Source of the DNA: Adiantum capillus-veneris
Lineage: Eukaryota > Streptophyta > Polypodiopsida > Polypodiales > Pteridaceae
DNA: 64,000 nucleotides
Reading direction: 5' to 3'
NCBI GenBank assembly: GCA_014529385.2
Contig: CM043952.1
Coordinates: 67,159,870-67,223,869 of the forward strand
The translations under genes and the position numbers were made by a program. Shown here piece by piece: positions 29,841-41,466 of this stretch; positions within the stretch are counted from its first letter, which is position 1; each line of letters opens with the position of its first letter. The notes under the pieces were generated by a model. It saw only the letters and a program-made list of their open reading frames with translations, was not told where the DNA came from and searched no databases.

Positions 29841-30990
29841 TGTCATTCTTGTTGTTGGACAAGGAGAAGAGAGAAATTGGTGAAGTATTGCAAGTGTCAG
29901 GGGATATAAATGCCTCGAGCCGTTTGGAGCAACTTGAGAAATTGATACAGCCTAAACAAGAATTACCAGTGAAGAAAGAGTTGATTCAAAATATGCTGAG
30001 TACTGACTTGACACAAGGAGAAAGAAGGGAGTACTTAGCAATGTTGGACAGATTTCCCGACCTTTTCATCACTTCATAGCAGGAAATAAGGGGTTTTGTT
30101 GGAGATCATGTGAAGATCAAACTAGTCGAAGGGGCAAAGCCAATACGACAAAAATTAAGAAGGATGGCTAAGGAGCAAATGAATGCCTTAAAGGAAGAAG
30201 TGGATAAACTTTTGGATGCAGGGTTCATTGTGCCAATGGATAATGCTGAATGGGTGAGCCTTGTAGTGCTCACTTCAAAGAAAGACGGGCGTTGAAGAGT
30301 TTGTGTTGATTATAAACCATTAAATGCAGTGACCAAGAAAGATCCTTACCGTTTGCCTTTCATTGATCAACTTTTAGAAGCAGTGGCTGGCTTTGAAAGA
30401 TACATGGTCTGTGATGGTTATTCAAGATATTTTTAGCTTATCCTTGCAGCTGAAGACCAAAAAGAGACTACTTTTATCATGCCATGGGGTTGTTTCTGCT
30501 TTTGCTACCTTCCTTTTGGACTGACAAATGGAACGGGAGCTTTTAAAAGAAAAGTGGATTGGGTCCTTACCCTGTTCCTTGGGAAGTTTTTCAAAGGGTT
30601 CATATGCATCTCCAAAAGCTTGAAATGACTTTTGCAAGGTATGATGAATGAGGGGGTCAGTTGAACCCTAAGAAATGCCATTTGGAGCAACCAATGGTGA
30701 AGCTTCTTGGACATGTGATTTCAAAAAACGGGATTGAAGTAGATCCAAAGAAAGTGGAGGCTTTGTTGTTGTTGTCATCTCCAAAAGATACCAGATAGTT
30801 GGCCACTTTTATACAGAAGGGTAAATATTTGCCCGTTTTATACCTTTGGCATCACAATTATTGTATCCATTGCAGCAAGCAGTTAAGAATGGTCCCTTGG
30901 AGTGGTCTTGCGACTGTGACAATGTTTTTGACAGAGTCAAAGTAGTTTTGAGTACACTAACAATTATACAAGCTCATGATTGAAAAGAGG
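29840..30990 (+). pseudogene. G3 reverse transcriptase
   Basis: Recognisable parts are REYLAMLDRFPDLFITS, VKIKLVEGAKPIRQKLRRM, VDKLLDAGFIVPM, RVCVDYKPLNAVTKKDPYRL, YLPFGLTNGTGAFKR, SLNPKKCHLEQPMVKLLGHV and ISKNGIEVDPKKV. The YxDD box is not seen: after GKFFKGF the sequence jumps into noncoding text and a stop, so the catalytic motif appears lost. At least six stops are present. Confidence 0.8.
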
Positions 30991-31400
30991 AGTTTTATGT
31001 TAACCCATCAGTGGGAGACGATACCATTGGGGCCATGTTGCTGCAAAAAAGGAAGGAATCTCAATATATGAAGCATGTTCATTATGCTAGCAAAGTAAAG
31101 ATTCCTCATGAAAGAGATTACTCTGAAATTGAACTGGTGACCAATATGGTTTATGCTTGCACATGATTTAGACATTACTTGTTGCAAAATCGTTCACTTT
31201 TCTCACTAGTTATTCATTGCTTCCTCAGCTGTTCAATAATTCAAATATATCAAAAACAGCGATGAAATGCGTTATTGAACTCCAGGAGTTTTAGTTCACC
31301 TTTTTGGTAGAGGAGACTACTCGGGCTACCCTAGCAGATTTACTCACTTATAAAGATATCCTGTTTTGGTTAAGGAAGAGGTAGTGTGAAAGAAGAAAGT
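30990..31400 (+). pseudogene. G3 classical RNase H
   Basis: EEFYVNPSVGDDTIGAMLLQ and HERDYSEIELVTNMVYAC are the gypsy RNase H motifs. A stop and frameshift damage the second half. It is followed by the second, archaeal-type RNase H. Confidence 0.7.
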
Positions 31401-31419
31401 CAAAACTCTTTCCATATCT

Positions 31420-31800
31420 AATGCTTCACTGTTCTATTTTGATGGCTCTTATCGAAGTAGTCATGATGATGCTTCGAGAGGCATTGTCATTTATGATGCA
31501 CAAGGAAAACTTGTAACAAAACAAGGGCTAAAACTTGATGAAAAAAGTAACAATGAAGTAGAGTACATGGCTCTTGAAGGTGGTTTGCACATCTATTTAC
31601 AATTGGGAATCAGACGCTTACAGATCAAAGGAGATGCCTTGTTGGTCGTGAAGCAAGTATTGGGAGTGTGGAAGAATAAGAATCATAAATTGAAGAATTT
31701 ATGCTTCAAGATAAAACCATTGCTCAAAAAGTTTGAAGCATGGAGTTTGTAGCATATTGAGAGGTCTCAAAATGAAGAAGCTCATGATGCTGCCCAAGAA
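31420..31800 (+). pseudogene. G3 additional archaeal-type RNase H (aRNH)
   Basis: YFDGSYRSSHDDASRGIVIY with the first Asp, then NNEVEYMALEGGLHIYLQLG with the catalytic Glu region, then IKGDALLVVKQVLGVWK with the next Asp, and NEEAHDAA. This is the RNase H I-like domain that plant Tat elements carry in addition to the usual one. A single stop (31750-31752) interrupts it and otherwise it is well preserved, better than the flanking domains. Confidence 0.82.
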
Positions 31801-32050
31801 ATGATCTGTGTGTTTGTGTTAAAGGCAACTGCCCCTTTATTTCATGGGAGGGAAGTGTTATCAAAGGAGATGGATTTTCTGTTGACATGTGTTCTACCTG
31901 AAGGTCTACCATCCTCCAAAACGTATGCTTTTATCAGAAAAGCTAGAAAGTACAAAATGCTTGATGATGTGCTTTACATGAAAGGAAGTAATTTGGTTTT
32001 GCGTTGTGTGCCCTAGAAAGAGGAAATTTACAAGATTTTGGAGGAAAATT
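31801..32050 (+). pseudogene. G3 integrase zinc domain, first part
   Basis: Text KARKYKMLDDVLYMKGSNLV (31945-31995) leads toward the His pair of the H2C2 domain. The frame ends at a stop (32014-32016), reads KEEIYKILEEN and is then broken by the insertion at about 32050. It resumes at 33587 with EGSCGGHFAMKIML. Confidence 0.7.
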
Positions 32051-33586
32051 GATACATGGTTTTTAGGACCCCTTCTGAAGATGCAATAAAGGCACAATCA
32101 GTTGTTGGGGAGATGAGGATACTCTAGTCCAAGGGATCTCGAAAGAGAAGAAAAATCTACTTCACAAGCACCAAAGAGTAAAAAGTGCCATGGACAGAAG
32201 ATACGTGGGAACGAGCTCTTATGCATGCCTACAACCTATATCTTATAGAATAGCCCATTCTAGGTGTGAATTCCTAGTGAAATTTACACGAGGATGTTCG
32301 TGTGGACTCACAGCACAGCATACTCCGTTTTCACTTTGTTACCGACAGTAAATATTTTTTACCACAGTAAATATTTTTTACCTACAGTAAATATTTTTCA
32401 CCTACATGGTAAATACAAATCACTTTTTACCTACAATAACTTTCTTACCCATGGTAAATATTTTTTATTGCACCATAAGTATTTGGTAGGTAACAGTTCA
32501 CTGTTACTAGAAGCAGTGATTGGGCATCAATAATGCAGTTACAGGAGGAGAAAAGGAGAAAATCTTATGGTAAAGGTGAGTCAACAGGGATAAAGACTTT
32601 TGAGTTGAAAAGAGACATGCTGATTTTTTCAAAGAACACATGTCAAAAGAAGCCATGGTTGAGGATTTTTTGAGAATTTGATATTCAGGAGTACCCAGCT
32701 GCCACCTCCCCCCCGCAGGTCCCCCCCTGACATGTGCAGAACCTCCAGTTTCAACAGCCACCTTACCTGCTCTTAAATGCTGGTCAAGGCCTTATCCCCA
32801 TGTGTCACAATCAGAAAAATCAGCATTTACCCTCCCCTCTCACATCACTCTAGAGAATATCTTGATGGTGACATATCAGGTGACCTCAATCTGTTGACCA
32901 CCCTAAGCAAAAAGTAACCCCAATCAGCGGATTTAAGCATGTTTATCCCTAATCCTAAACCCTCTTAGAAACCTATATAAGGAGGCCTTCTCTCACTCAA
33001 AACCAACACTTCACTCACTTCACCAAGTAACGAAGCTATGACGACATTGCTCACAACGAGGAGCTATGGATGGAGCTCTACTCTCTCTCCCTCTCTCTCT
33101 CTCCCTCTAGTATGCTACATTACTAGCCCTAAAACCTAAATAAGGAGTCTTCTCTCATGCTCCATGGCCACCATCCTCGCCATCATTCTCTAAGGTATTG
33201 ATGTGTTGTTAGTAGGATCATACCTACTTGTTGGGTTGATTGTTTTTGACAAGGGATTATGCCATCCTTGGCTTGCTTCTCTATATCCTTGTTATGTATG
33301 ACCAGATGCCGTTGTATTTTTAAGCTAATTTCTTGTGTATATATATGCTACATAAGGTCCCTAAGCTTCGTTTCTATGTGTTTTTCCATATGTTTTGATG
33401 CCATCATAATGCCAGAAGTCTCACTTGCCTATGTGTACTATGTGTGAGGTCCCTAAACCTCTTAATTTAGGGTGGTGCCCCCTTTGTTTTGTTCTTTGCT
33501 TGTTTGCATGAGGCGTGGTTTGTGGAGTGTGCATGAGTACAGAGGCCACCCGATTGCACTGCTCTTTTTCCCGCTATCAAAAATCA
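32050..33586 (+). mobile_element. Unclassified 1.5-kb insertion, solo-LTR-like
   Basis: Its limits are set by the break in G3 integrase, not by clear terminal repeats. A possible CATG-type duplication (ACATG near 32054-32058, TCATG at 33584-33588) is imperfect. It has no coding content I can support. It holds GTAAATA-type repeats at 32340-32475, a TATA box (CTATATAAGG, 32973-32982) followed by a CT-rich run at 33079-33115, and two further T-rich blocks. The promoter-like layout suggests a solo LTR, but no partner copy exists in the window. Confidence 0.5.
32340..32475 (+). repeat. Degenerate tandem and inverted GTAAATA/TTTAC repeat
   Basis: Units of about 20 bp built on ACCTACAGTAAATATTTTTT recur three to four times, then degrade. 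Because GTAAA and TTTAC alternate, each junction can pair as a short hairpin. Confidence 0.8.
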
Positions 33587-34515
33587 TGAGGGCTCTTGTG
33601 GAGGCCATTTTGCCATGAAGATCATGTTGCATAAAATTTTGCAAGAAGTCTATGTGTGGCCAAGCATTGAGCGGAATGTTAATCATTGGTGCAAGTCTTG
33701 TTTGCCTTGTCAAAAGATGGGAAAGAGAATTTTGAAGCCCGAATTAAGAAAGACAATTCTAGCTTTTGATGTGTTCAAAAAATGGGGTCTTGATGCTATT
33801 GGACCCTTACCCATGACTAGAAAAAGAAATGCTTACATTTTGATAGCAGTGGATTATTTGTCACGATGGGTAGAAGCTAGAGCTATCAAATAGATTGCTA
33901 GGTAAGGAAATGGGAAAGTTTGTATATGAGATATATGCTGCAAATTTGGTGGGCCACTAGAAATACTTTCTGAGGAGAGCTGTTTGGTTTCCTATGCGAG
34001 AAGCTCAATATACAACATAGGTACAATTCTCCTTATTATCCACAATGCAATGGTCTCAATGAGAGGTTCAATGGGGAGTTAGAAAAATCTTGACAAAGAT
34101 GACCCAAACACATGGGAAAACTTGGGATTCAGAGTTGTGCATTATGGGCCTATAGGACTGCTATCAAAACAAGCACAGGGTTTTCTCCTTACCACTTGGT
34201 CTATGGCAAAGAAGCTTTATTGCCAATTGAAGTGGAAATTCCTGCACTCAAATTGCTGTCGTTGGGAGATGAAGAGTAAAGAAATACATGGCAGAAAAAG
34301 CTATTGGATCTACAATGTTTGCCATTGGAAATAGTTTTGGCTTTAAACTACTACAAGGAAGTGTCAAAGAAAACTCTGCTAAAGGCTAATGAATGCATAA
34401 AGGATAAGGGAATTGAAAAGGGTGATCTTGTGTTGCGATACTATCAGGACAACGGCAAGGCCGGACTAGACAAGGGCAAGACCAGGCTAGGCAGTGTGGA
34501 AAGGGAGTCCAACTA
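33587..34515 (+). pseudogene. G3 integrase, remainder
   Basis: It holds SCGGHF, ILQEVYVWPSIERNVNHW and CKSCLPCQKMGK (Cys pair), then KKWGLDAIGPLPMTRKRNAY with the first catalytic Asp, and YLSRWVEARA. The second Asp region is decayed, and the Glu region reads QCNGLNERFNGELEK. The end has SVKENSAKG-type text and KGDLVLRYY, after which the G4 LTR begins. It has many stops. Confidence 0.8.
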
Positions 34516-34519
34516 GGGA

Positions 34520-36240
34520 AAAGGGCTTGGGCGAGCCTTTTATGTAGGGGATGAGAGAGAAAAACATACACACTCTTGCAAGACCCCTTTACACAAAGGG
34601 CATATTGGACACATGTCCGCTCCCTAGCCCAGTTGCCCCCAAGGTGCATTCCAATCCTATTGGATGGCCATAGAGGTGGACCAATGATAATTAGGCAGAG
34701 TAAATTTAGTTTAATCATTTAAAAACACTTGATAAAAGAACCAATAGAAATTAAGCTCTCTAGAAGACTATTGGACAGTCTCCCAAGGGGTCCAATGAGC
34801 ATTCGGCAACCCAATGGCTTGCCTGATTCCTATTGGCCAGAAGACTAAGGGGTCCAATGAGATTTTAGTTGCATTATTTAAATACCTAAAGCTCTCAAAA
34901 AAGGGGAAAGGGGGACACATGTCACAAAGCTATCACTTATGCTTCTTAATTGTCATTGGCTAAGCTTTGCACGGGCCAATCATTAGGAAAAGTTTGGACT
35001 CAACAATGGGCCTTGTAAGAATTGTTGATGTGGCATAGCTTTCAAAAAGTGGGGATCAGTAAATTTTTTGCAAATAAGATCCAAACTTGTCGGAGGCTGG
35101 ATATTTAGAATCTACCCTTCAAATTCTATCAATTGATATATAGCATGCATGTATCAGACATTGCCTTCATGTAGATCTAGAAAAAGGTGATTTTAGATTT
35201 TTGTAACGGTAACAAAACCTGGCTGATTGAAAAAAAATGGCATAACTTTCATAGAAGTCATCCAAACTTTTCAGACCTTGGCTCTTTAGAATCCATTTTT
35301 CAAGAACTTTCCAATGATAGGTCATATCATGGGGTTCTAAGCAATATTTAGAGGGGTCTACCGGGTTTCTTTCTTTTGTACAACTTTGATGATGTGGCAC
35401 TCTTAAAAGGCCCAAAAATGAGTTCAAAATTTTTCTAATGAGGATGCTATCATGAGTAAAAAGCAAGAAGGGTCGACCAAGAGAGGGAGGGGGATGATTA
35501 TGGCAAAGCATTATCACACACTCACTCACAAAATCTCATGTGTGAAGTTAAGAAGACTATCTCTCCTTCTCAAGCTTTAATAGAAATCTCATCATCTACT
35601 CCAAGCTTGTGAGAAGGGAGGCCTACACCAATAGCTCTTGGCTTTGTGATGAAAATCCAACCAAGAGCCAAGCTCCAATGCATGCTCATCTCCTCTACCA
35701 TGCTAATTACTAAGCTATGCTAAGCTGTTATGAGTGATTATGTGAGGAGACATGGGGGAGACATACTTCTTTCTCGTAAGAATACTTCCTCTTCCTCTTG
35801 ATCTACTCTCATACCCCGCTAGCTCTCACCATCTTCGAAGGTGTGTGAGGTCTTGGGTATGAGACCAGGGAATTGATATTGTGTTTTACAAGTATGAGCT
35901 TGGTGCTTGAAGATTCCATCTTCATGCACCAGCAAGTTATTGAAGAAACACAAAGTATTGTATTGTAAAATGTCTCCCTTGATGGGGAAACCCTATAATA
36001 CAAAGCCTTTTGGAGGGTGGACCGGCTCCATGTAAATCCGGTCCTCAACTATTGTGAATAGCTTAATTTCTCTCTTTTTGAAGTATTGTTCATGCCTATC
36101 TAACTAGGTGTTATGCTTTTTGTTGCTCTTTCCATCCAAGCACTCTTGCTATGCTCATTAGGAAGCTATTCTAATGAAATTCTCACTATGACTATGTTAT
36201 TTTCCGCTACACACAAGTTACTAGACCATTAAATATTACA
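34520..36240 (+). repeat. G4 5' LTR
   Basis: It aligns to 53310-54574 over its length, except for about 460 bp (near 34985-35450) absent there. The right end AAATATTACA is fixed by the matching AAATGTTACA at 54574. The left start is unclear, somewhere within 34450-34530. Confidence 0.75.
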
Positions 36241-36241
36241 T

Positions 36242-36253
36242 TGTTATTAGCGC
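36242..36253 (+). other. G4 probable primer binding site (degenerate tRNA-Met)
   Basis: TGTTATTAGCGC, one base after the LTR, differs at three positions from TGGTATCAGAGC. Position supports it; sequence is only fair. Confidence 0.5.
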
Positions 36254-36651
36254 AGAAGGTTTCTCATTTCTTGCTCAAGAAGAGAGGTCCTCAAGCTAAC
36301 TATAAATGTTTGGTATTATTAATTGCAATTGAGTAAGTAGAATAGGGATTTTTCAACCTTGTAGTGCGCCTGATTTTTGTAGATAACGGGGCATCATCGT
36401 CTAGAGCTATGGTCTTAATAGTGGAGTCTTACGAGGCTTGCCTACGGCTTAACCACTATTGAGCTATTAGAAGATTGACAGGAGCCAGTGCTGTTTTGGT
36501 GGTGAAAGACCTCTCTTCTATTCCTTGCAATTAATGATATTTGAGCCACGGGTACAGCTTGAGTGCTTTTCTAAAGGGGTTAAGAGGAGTAGTAACTAGG
36601 GATTGAAGTGCCAAAGTACGTTTAAAATTTTTACACCTAAAAGTTGTTAGA
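36254..36651 (+). other. G4 leader
   Basis: Noncoding, about 400 bp, with no repeat or motif that stands out. It ends at ATG 36652 (MADNSKGK, then a stop). Confidence 0.5.
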
Positions 36652-38170
36652 ATGGCTGACAATAGTAAAGGGAAGTGAAATTAATGTTGATAGATTTGAT
36701 TTTGCTAATGAACAGGCTACTAATAATGCCCCTATGCTTGTTGATTACCTTGTTTCTAGGCTTCAACAAGCCATGGGAAATCCATCCCTCCAAAGTGAAG
36801 TGCAACGGCAGCTACATGCTCATGGGATTCTTCAAACTCCCCACCAAGAAGAGAGAGTACCTAGGAAGCCTCCTTGTGAGACTTCCAAAATAGGCCTCTC
36901 TCCGATAAGGGAAGAAGAAGAGGATCCGTACAAAGGGCTCAAAAATCTACTACTTGACGATGCATCTCCTTCCCAAAAGAGAACTCAAGTTTCAATGGTA
37001 TAGCCCGCAACAAAAGAACGAGAAAGAAGTGAGTCTCCTACCACCTCGGTGGAGATGGCTCCACGAAGACAACGAACAAAATGCTCTCCAACACCCCTAA
37101 ACTAAGAAGACCATCGTGCACTTCTGCACATCATAATTCAAAGAGGGACGACAGAAAACAAGAGAAGAAAAAGGCGAGAAAGAGGTCACCCTCTTCTCCA
37201 TATTCTTCATCTTTTTCCTCTTATAAATAAAGTGATGGTGCAGACAAGGAGGACCAAGGGAAGAAAAAGGCGAGAAAGAGGTTACCCTCTTCTCCATCCT
37301 CCTCAAATTCTTCCTCCTCTGAAGAAAGTAATGGTGAAACTTTCAAACCACCAAAAAGAAGAGGCCATGGGAAATCCTATGCCGTGTGGAAGAGGTCATC
37401 CAAGCTCAAAAAGTTTAAAGAGGGAGGAAAGAACATCTCTTTCCTTACGTATGATGGCACCTTTGGTTGCTACGGACAAAGTCTTGGCCTTCATCCAACA
37501 ATTCGATGTGGCGTTTGGAGGTGAGGGCTTCACGGAGTCCTCTAAGCTACGCCATGTAGCAATGCATTTTCAAAAGTCCTCCAGGCAATGGTGGTCTAGC
37601 CTACGGGCCAATAGTGAAGCTCCACGATCATGGAAAGCTTTAAGAGCTTCCATCATGAAGCAGTTTTTGGCTACCAATGCCAAAGACAAAGTACTCAAGC
37701 TCTCTCCCTACGAATCTATTCACAAATATGTAGACAAGTTTTGGAACTTACATCTCAAAGCCATTGTCTTCAAAAAGATGGATTTTGGAGAGCAAAAACA
37801 ACAATTTTGTGCGGGTCTAACTGAAGATATGGTGGATTATGTCAACTCCCAAAGGCCATGCACCATATTTGCGGTCATACACCATACCATGATGGCTTCA
37901 CGAATCAATTTCCAACAAGGGACAAAGAGAAATCTTAAGCCCATGGAGAACAAGGACCGTAATAACGAGCCTAAGGGGAAGGACATTGTCCAAAAGTCTC
38001 CTAAAGACAACGCCAACAACAAACAAAGCTAAGGAGAAGGGAGTTTATAAAGGAAAAAATAAACTCTCTCCTAAAGAGCTAGAGCATTATCATAAAGATA
38101 ACCGATGTTTCAAGTGCAGGGAGCAAGGCCATGCCTATCGTGCTTACCCCCACAAGAATACACAAAATGA
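36652..38170 (+). pseudogene. G4 gag with damaged zinc knuckle
   Basis: It carries PMLVDYLVSRLQQAMGNPSL, then in other frames an extended Ser/Lys-rich stretch duplicated at 37145-37215 and 37240-37330, and the capsid region VLAFIQQFDVAFGGEGFTES, HVAMHFQKSSRQWWSSL, WKALRASIMKQFLA and EQKQQFCAGLTEDMVDYV. The knuckle CFKCREQGHAYRAY at 38106-38147 has its last Cys changed to Tyr. Frameshifts lie near 37000 and 38030. The matching part of G4b is at 55330-55671. Confidence 0.8.
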
Positions 38171-38579
38171 GCCTCCTAGAGCTACCTTGGTCGAAATCCA
38201 AGAAGAGGTTGCTCACCACAAAGGATCTCCTCTATGCCATGCTTGGGGAAAGGTAAGAGAACATGATGCTTTTATTCTCTTTGACCCTGGTTCTACTCAC
38301 AATTTCATATCCATAGAGTTGGCCACCAAGCTAGGCATCCATGCCTATGAGATGAAATATGTCCTACCTATCGATGGTGCTTTCAAGGGGCAAGAGGCCT
38401 CAATCACCCCCTTAATTGGGAAATTCAGGCTCCATGTCCAAAGCTATGTGGATAAAGAGGACTTCTTTATCTCTCCTCTCAAGCACGAGGATGTAATCCT
38501 AGGGGCACCATGGTTTGATCGCATGGCTGCCAACGTTAAATTCCCTAAAAGGAAAATCTACTTTAGGTTCAGGGAATAA
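38171..38579 (+). pseudogene. G4 aspartic protease
   Basis: HDAFILFDPGSTHNFISIEL carries the retropepsin start with Pro in place of Ser/Thr (Asp-Pro-Gly). It is followed by EDFFISPLKHEDVILGAPWF, the core ILG motif, and DRMAANVKFPKRKIYF. One frame holds the whole domain (37986-38579), ending at a TAA. The unusual residue next to the catalytic Asp suggests weak or no activity. Confidence 0.82.
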
Positions 38580-39680
38580 GATATGTACATAGATTCTAAG
38601 GAGCTGGGTAACACCATACCCATTGTACATACGCAAGCTTTCAATAAGTCAATAAAGAGCTCTATTTTCGTGTATATGATTTTTGTTAAAGATTCTCAAA
38701 ATGAACCTAATGCTTTAGCAAAAGAAAATATAAACAATCACAAGGAAATAGAGTTATCCAATTTTCTCAAGGTATTTCAAGATGTTTTTATTGACGACAT
38801 CCCTTGTGAACTACCTCCTAAACAAGGCAATGATGACCATGCAATTGAACTTCTTCTAGGAATTTCACCGCCTAATAAACCTCCTTATAGAGTTTCTCAA
38901 GCTCAACAAGAGGAGATTATGCGGCAAGTACATGAGTTAGTTGATAAGGGCATTGTTAGGCCTAGCTCATCTCCATTTTGTTCACCCATGTTATTATTGA
39001 AAAGAAAGATGGCACATATCGTATGTGTGTCGACTATAGAGCACTACATAGGATCACTATCAAGAATAGGTTTCCCGTTCCACGGGTAGAAGACCTATTT
39101 GATAAGCTATAAGGGTCGACCTACTTCAGTAGGATTGACCTAAAAAGTGGCTACCATCAAATAAGGATAGTTGATCAAGACATTGTAAAGACCGCATTTC
39201 ACACTACGTTTGGTCTTTACAAATACATTGTCATGCCATTTGGCTTGACCAATGCAACAGCCACATTTAACCGCTTGATGGAGAAGCTATTCAGGCCTCA
39301 TTGAACCTTTACTTAAGTGTTGTTTGATGATATAATTATCTACTCTAACTCACTAGACGAACACAAGCAACACCTCTAGGTAATATTTGAAGTCTTACGA
39401 GAGAATAAACTTTATATTAATCGAAAGAAAGGTGAGTTTTTCTTACAAAAGATTCAGTATTTAGGTCACATTATCTCTCAATATGGCATCCAAATGGATT
39501 CATCAAAGCTAGAGGTAATAAAAGGATGGCCTAATCCAAGGAATCTACATGAATAGTAAGAAGCTTTATAGGTATCTGTGCATACTATAGATGCTTCATA
39601 TAAAAGTTCTCACAAATCGTGGGACCGTTACATGACCTAACAAAGAAAAACGTTAGGTATACATGGTCTGCAAAGGAGAA
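38580..39680 (+). pseudogene. G4 reverse transcriptase
   Basis: It reads [34 protein letters not shown], then in broken frames [44 protein letters not shown] (catalytic box with Phe before Asp-Asp) and GHIISQYGIQMDSSK. At least five stops are present. The Leu-rich SGYHQIR and MPFGLTNA texts are typical of chromoviral RT. Confidence 0.85.
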
Positions 39681-40100
39681 CAATGCTTTCGAAAAGCTTA
39701 TCTCTCAACCTGTGCTTACACTGCCGGATCTCAAAGTCATTTGAGGTCCAATGTGACGCTTGCAGCCCTATTGAGCAAGCTCTAGGCATATATGAAAAGG
39801 AAATCCTCACAATTCTACATGCCTTAGACTCGTGGAAGCACTATTTATTGGGGACTTATTTCATTCTGCGGACGGATCTCCAAAGCCTTGAGTACTTCAT
39901 GACGCAAACCAAGCTCTCCGACAAACAAATGAGGTGGGAAAATTTCCTTTTGTGATTTCATTTTCATATTGCTCACATTGTTGTGGCAAGCATAATCAAG
40001 TAGCTGATGCACTCAAAAACGGCCGAGAGCGAATGCGGTTTCCATAGAAACTCATAATGATCTATCCTCTATGATAGATGAGTGTGCTATTGATTCCAAT
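39681..40100 (+). pseudogene. G4 RNase H
   Basis: Recognisable parts are the FEVQCDAC start (catalytic Asp), YEKEILTILHALDSWKHYLL, FILRTDLQSLEYFMTQ and KQMRWENFLL. Part of the domain between the first Asp and YEKE is deleted. Stops follow 39953. Confidence 0.75.
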
Positions 40101-40219
40101 TTAGAGATGGGATTTCAGCCCTTGCACTAGGGAAGAAAGAGGAACCATTTACCTTACAAGATGGTTATCTTCTCTATGGCAATAGACTATGAATTACTAA
40201 CTCACTACGTGAGAAAGTA

Positions 40220-41052
40220 ATGTATGAAATCTCATGCTCCTCCTTATGCGGGGCATAGAGGGATTCAGTCTACCCTGAAAGGGATAGAAACATATTTCTA
40301 TTGGCCTGCCATGATAGAAAAAATGCAAGTATGTTTCTAAATGTGTGGTATGCCAAAAGATGAAGTTTGATAGAGGGAAGCAACCTGGATTGCTTCAACT
40401 TTTGTCAATCCCTAATTCACCATGGGAGAGCATATCCATGGATTTTATCTTCATGGGAAGATGGGAATATGGACGATAATAGACAGGTTCAGCATTAAAG
40501 CCATCAAATGGCAACCCTCTTCATATCACAAATCTTCAAGTACCATGGCTTTCCAATGTCCATAGTGTCCCATAGAGATCCTAGAATGACCAGTAATTTT
40601 AAGAAGGGTCTCTTTGAGAATTAAGGGACAAGGCTAAACTTCTCTTTGGCCTATCACCCTCAAACAGATGGCCAAAGTGAAATAGCTAACCTAACAATTC
40701 TTGATCTACTTAAAGCCTATGTAACGAAAGTAGACCAAATATCCCAATGGGAGAAGTACTTACCCTTAGTGGAGTATGCCTACAATAATACTGTACATAC
40801 CTCCATGGGAAAAGCACCTTTCGAGGTAATTGAGGGAAGATCTAAAAGTCCCCTGCTACTTAAGGTACACGGGAAGATCTTCGCTACAGAGGAGTATAGT
40901 CTAGACCTAGAAGAATCTTTCCAAAATATTAAGGATGCTATCTCTATCTCACAGAAAAGGAAAAAGGCTACTGCTAATAAGCACAAAAGAGCCAAGCCTT
41001 TAAAGAAAATGATTGGGTCTTACTTAAATTTCCCAGGGCTCGATTAAGGCAC
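40220..41052 (+). pseudogene. G4 integrase
   Basis: The zinc domain reads GHRGIQSTLKGIETYFYWPA and, after a frameshift, CVVCQKMKFDRGKQPG. The first catalytic Asp is in ESISMDFIF, and the Glu is in AYHPQTDGQSEIANLTI. The second Asp region is largely lost, and 40480-40640 looks deleted. NNTVHTSMGKAPFEVIEG is the usual late-core motif. Confidence 0.82.
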
Positions 41053-41466
41053 ATGACGGGCAAGAATCCTATGGGATACCAAAAGTACTATGCTAAGTTA
41101 GCAAAAAGGTACTATGGTCCCTTCCAGATTCTTAGACCAATCAATGAGATGGCCTATCAACTCAAGTTGCCCGGTCATTGTCTCATACACAATGATTTCC
41201 ATGTGAGCCTACTAAAGATTTACAAAGGAGATCCACCTCAAGAACCAACTATTGAAGACCCACCGGAGATCGAGGAGCAAGAAGAGGTGCTGCAACCCGA
41301 GTTCATTCTCCGACATGAAGACAAGGTATTGAGAGGCGGTAAGATTATCCGATGGTATCTTATTAAGTTTAAGAACTATCCTTTTGAAGATGCTAGATGG
41401 ATGCAAGGCATACATCTAAAGGATAACCTAAACCTTGCCAATGCTTACAATGCTTCCCTAGAGTAA
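41053..41466 (+). pseudogene. G4 integrase C-terminus with chromodomain-like region
   Basis: LAKRYYGPFQILRPINEMAY and HNDFHVSLLKIYKGDPPQ are the GPY/F-type end of integrase. PEFILRHEDKVLRGGKII, WYLIKFKNYPFEDARW is the chromodomain pattern of plant chromoviruses (PExILxRR...LVKWKxxPxxxATW). Such domains steer integration toward particular chromatin. The frame is open for 137 codons and ends naturally. Confidence 0.82.

Larger units (their letters stand above)
27390..34515 (+). mobile_element. G3: dead Tat-like Ty3/gypsy element with dual RNase H
   Basis: End of a 5' LTR, PBS, gag, protease remnant, RT, RNase H, archaeal-type RNase H and integrase lie in this order on the plus strand. The second RNase H between RNase H and integrase is the mark of the Tat lineage. 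The element is full of stops, an unclassified 1.5-kb insertion splits its integrase zinc domain, and its 3' end is lost where the G4 LTR begins. Gag and protease are related to G5. Confidence 0.88.

Noticed and set aside
33259-33447. 62-codon hydrophobic Cys/Ile-rich ORF that looks like a membrane peptide
   Set aside because: It lies in a T-rich part of the noncoding insertion; hydrophobic codons follow from base composition.
32050-33586. Calling the insertion a definite solo LTR with TG...CA ends
   Set aside because: TG at 32050 and CA at 33586 exist, but the five bases outside them do not match, so the termini are not established.
36644-37003. Possible host gene with Lys/Ser-rich protein
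   Set aside because: Position after a PBS and leader, and continuity with capsid motifs, make it G4 gag.
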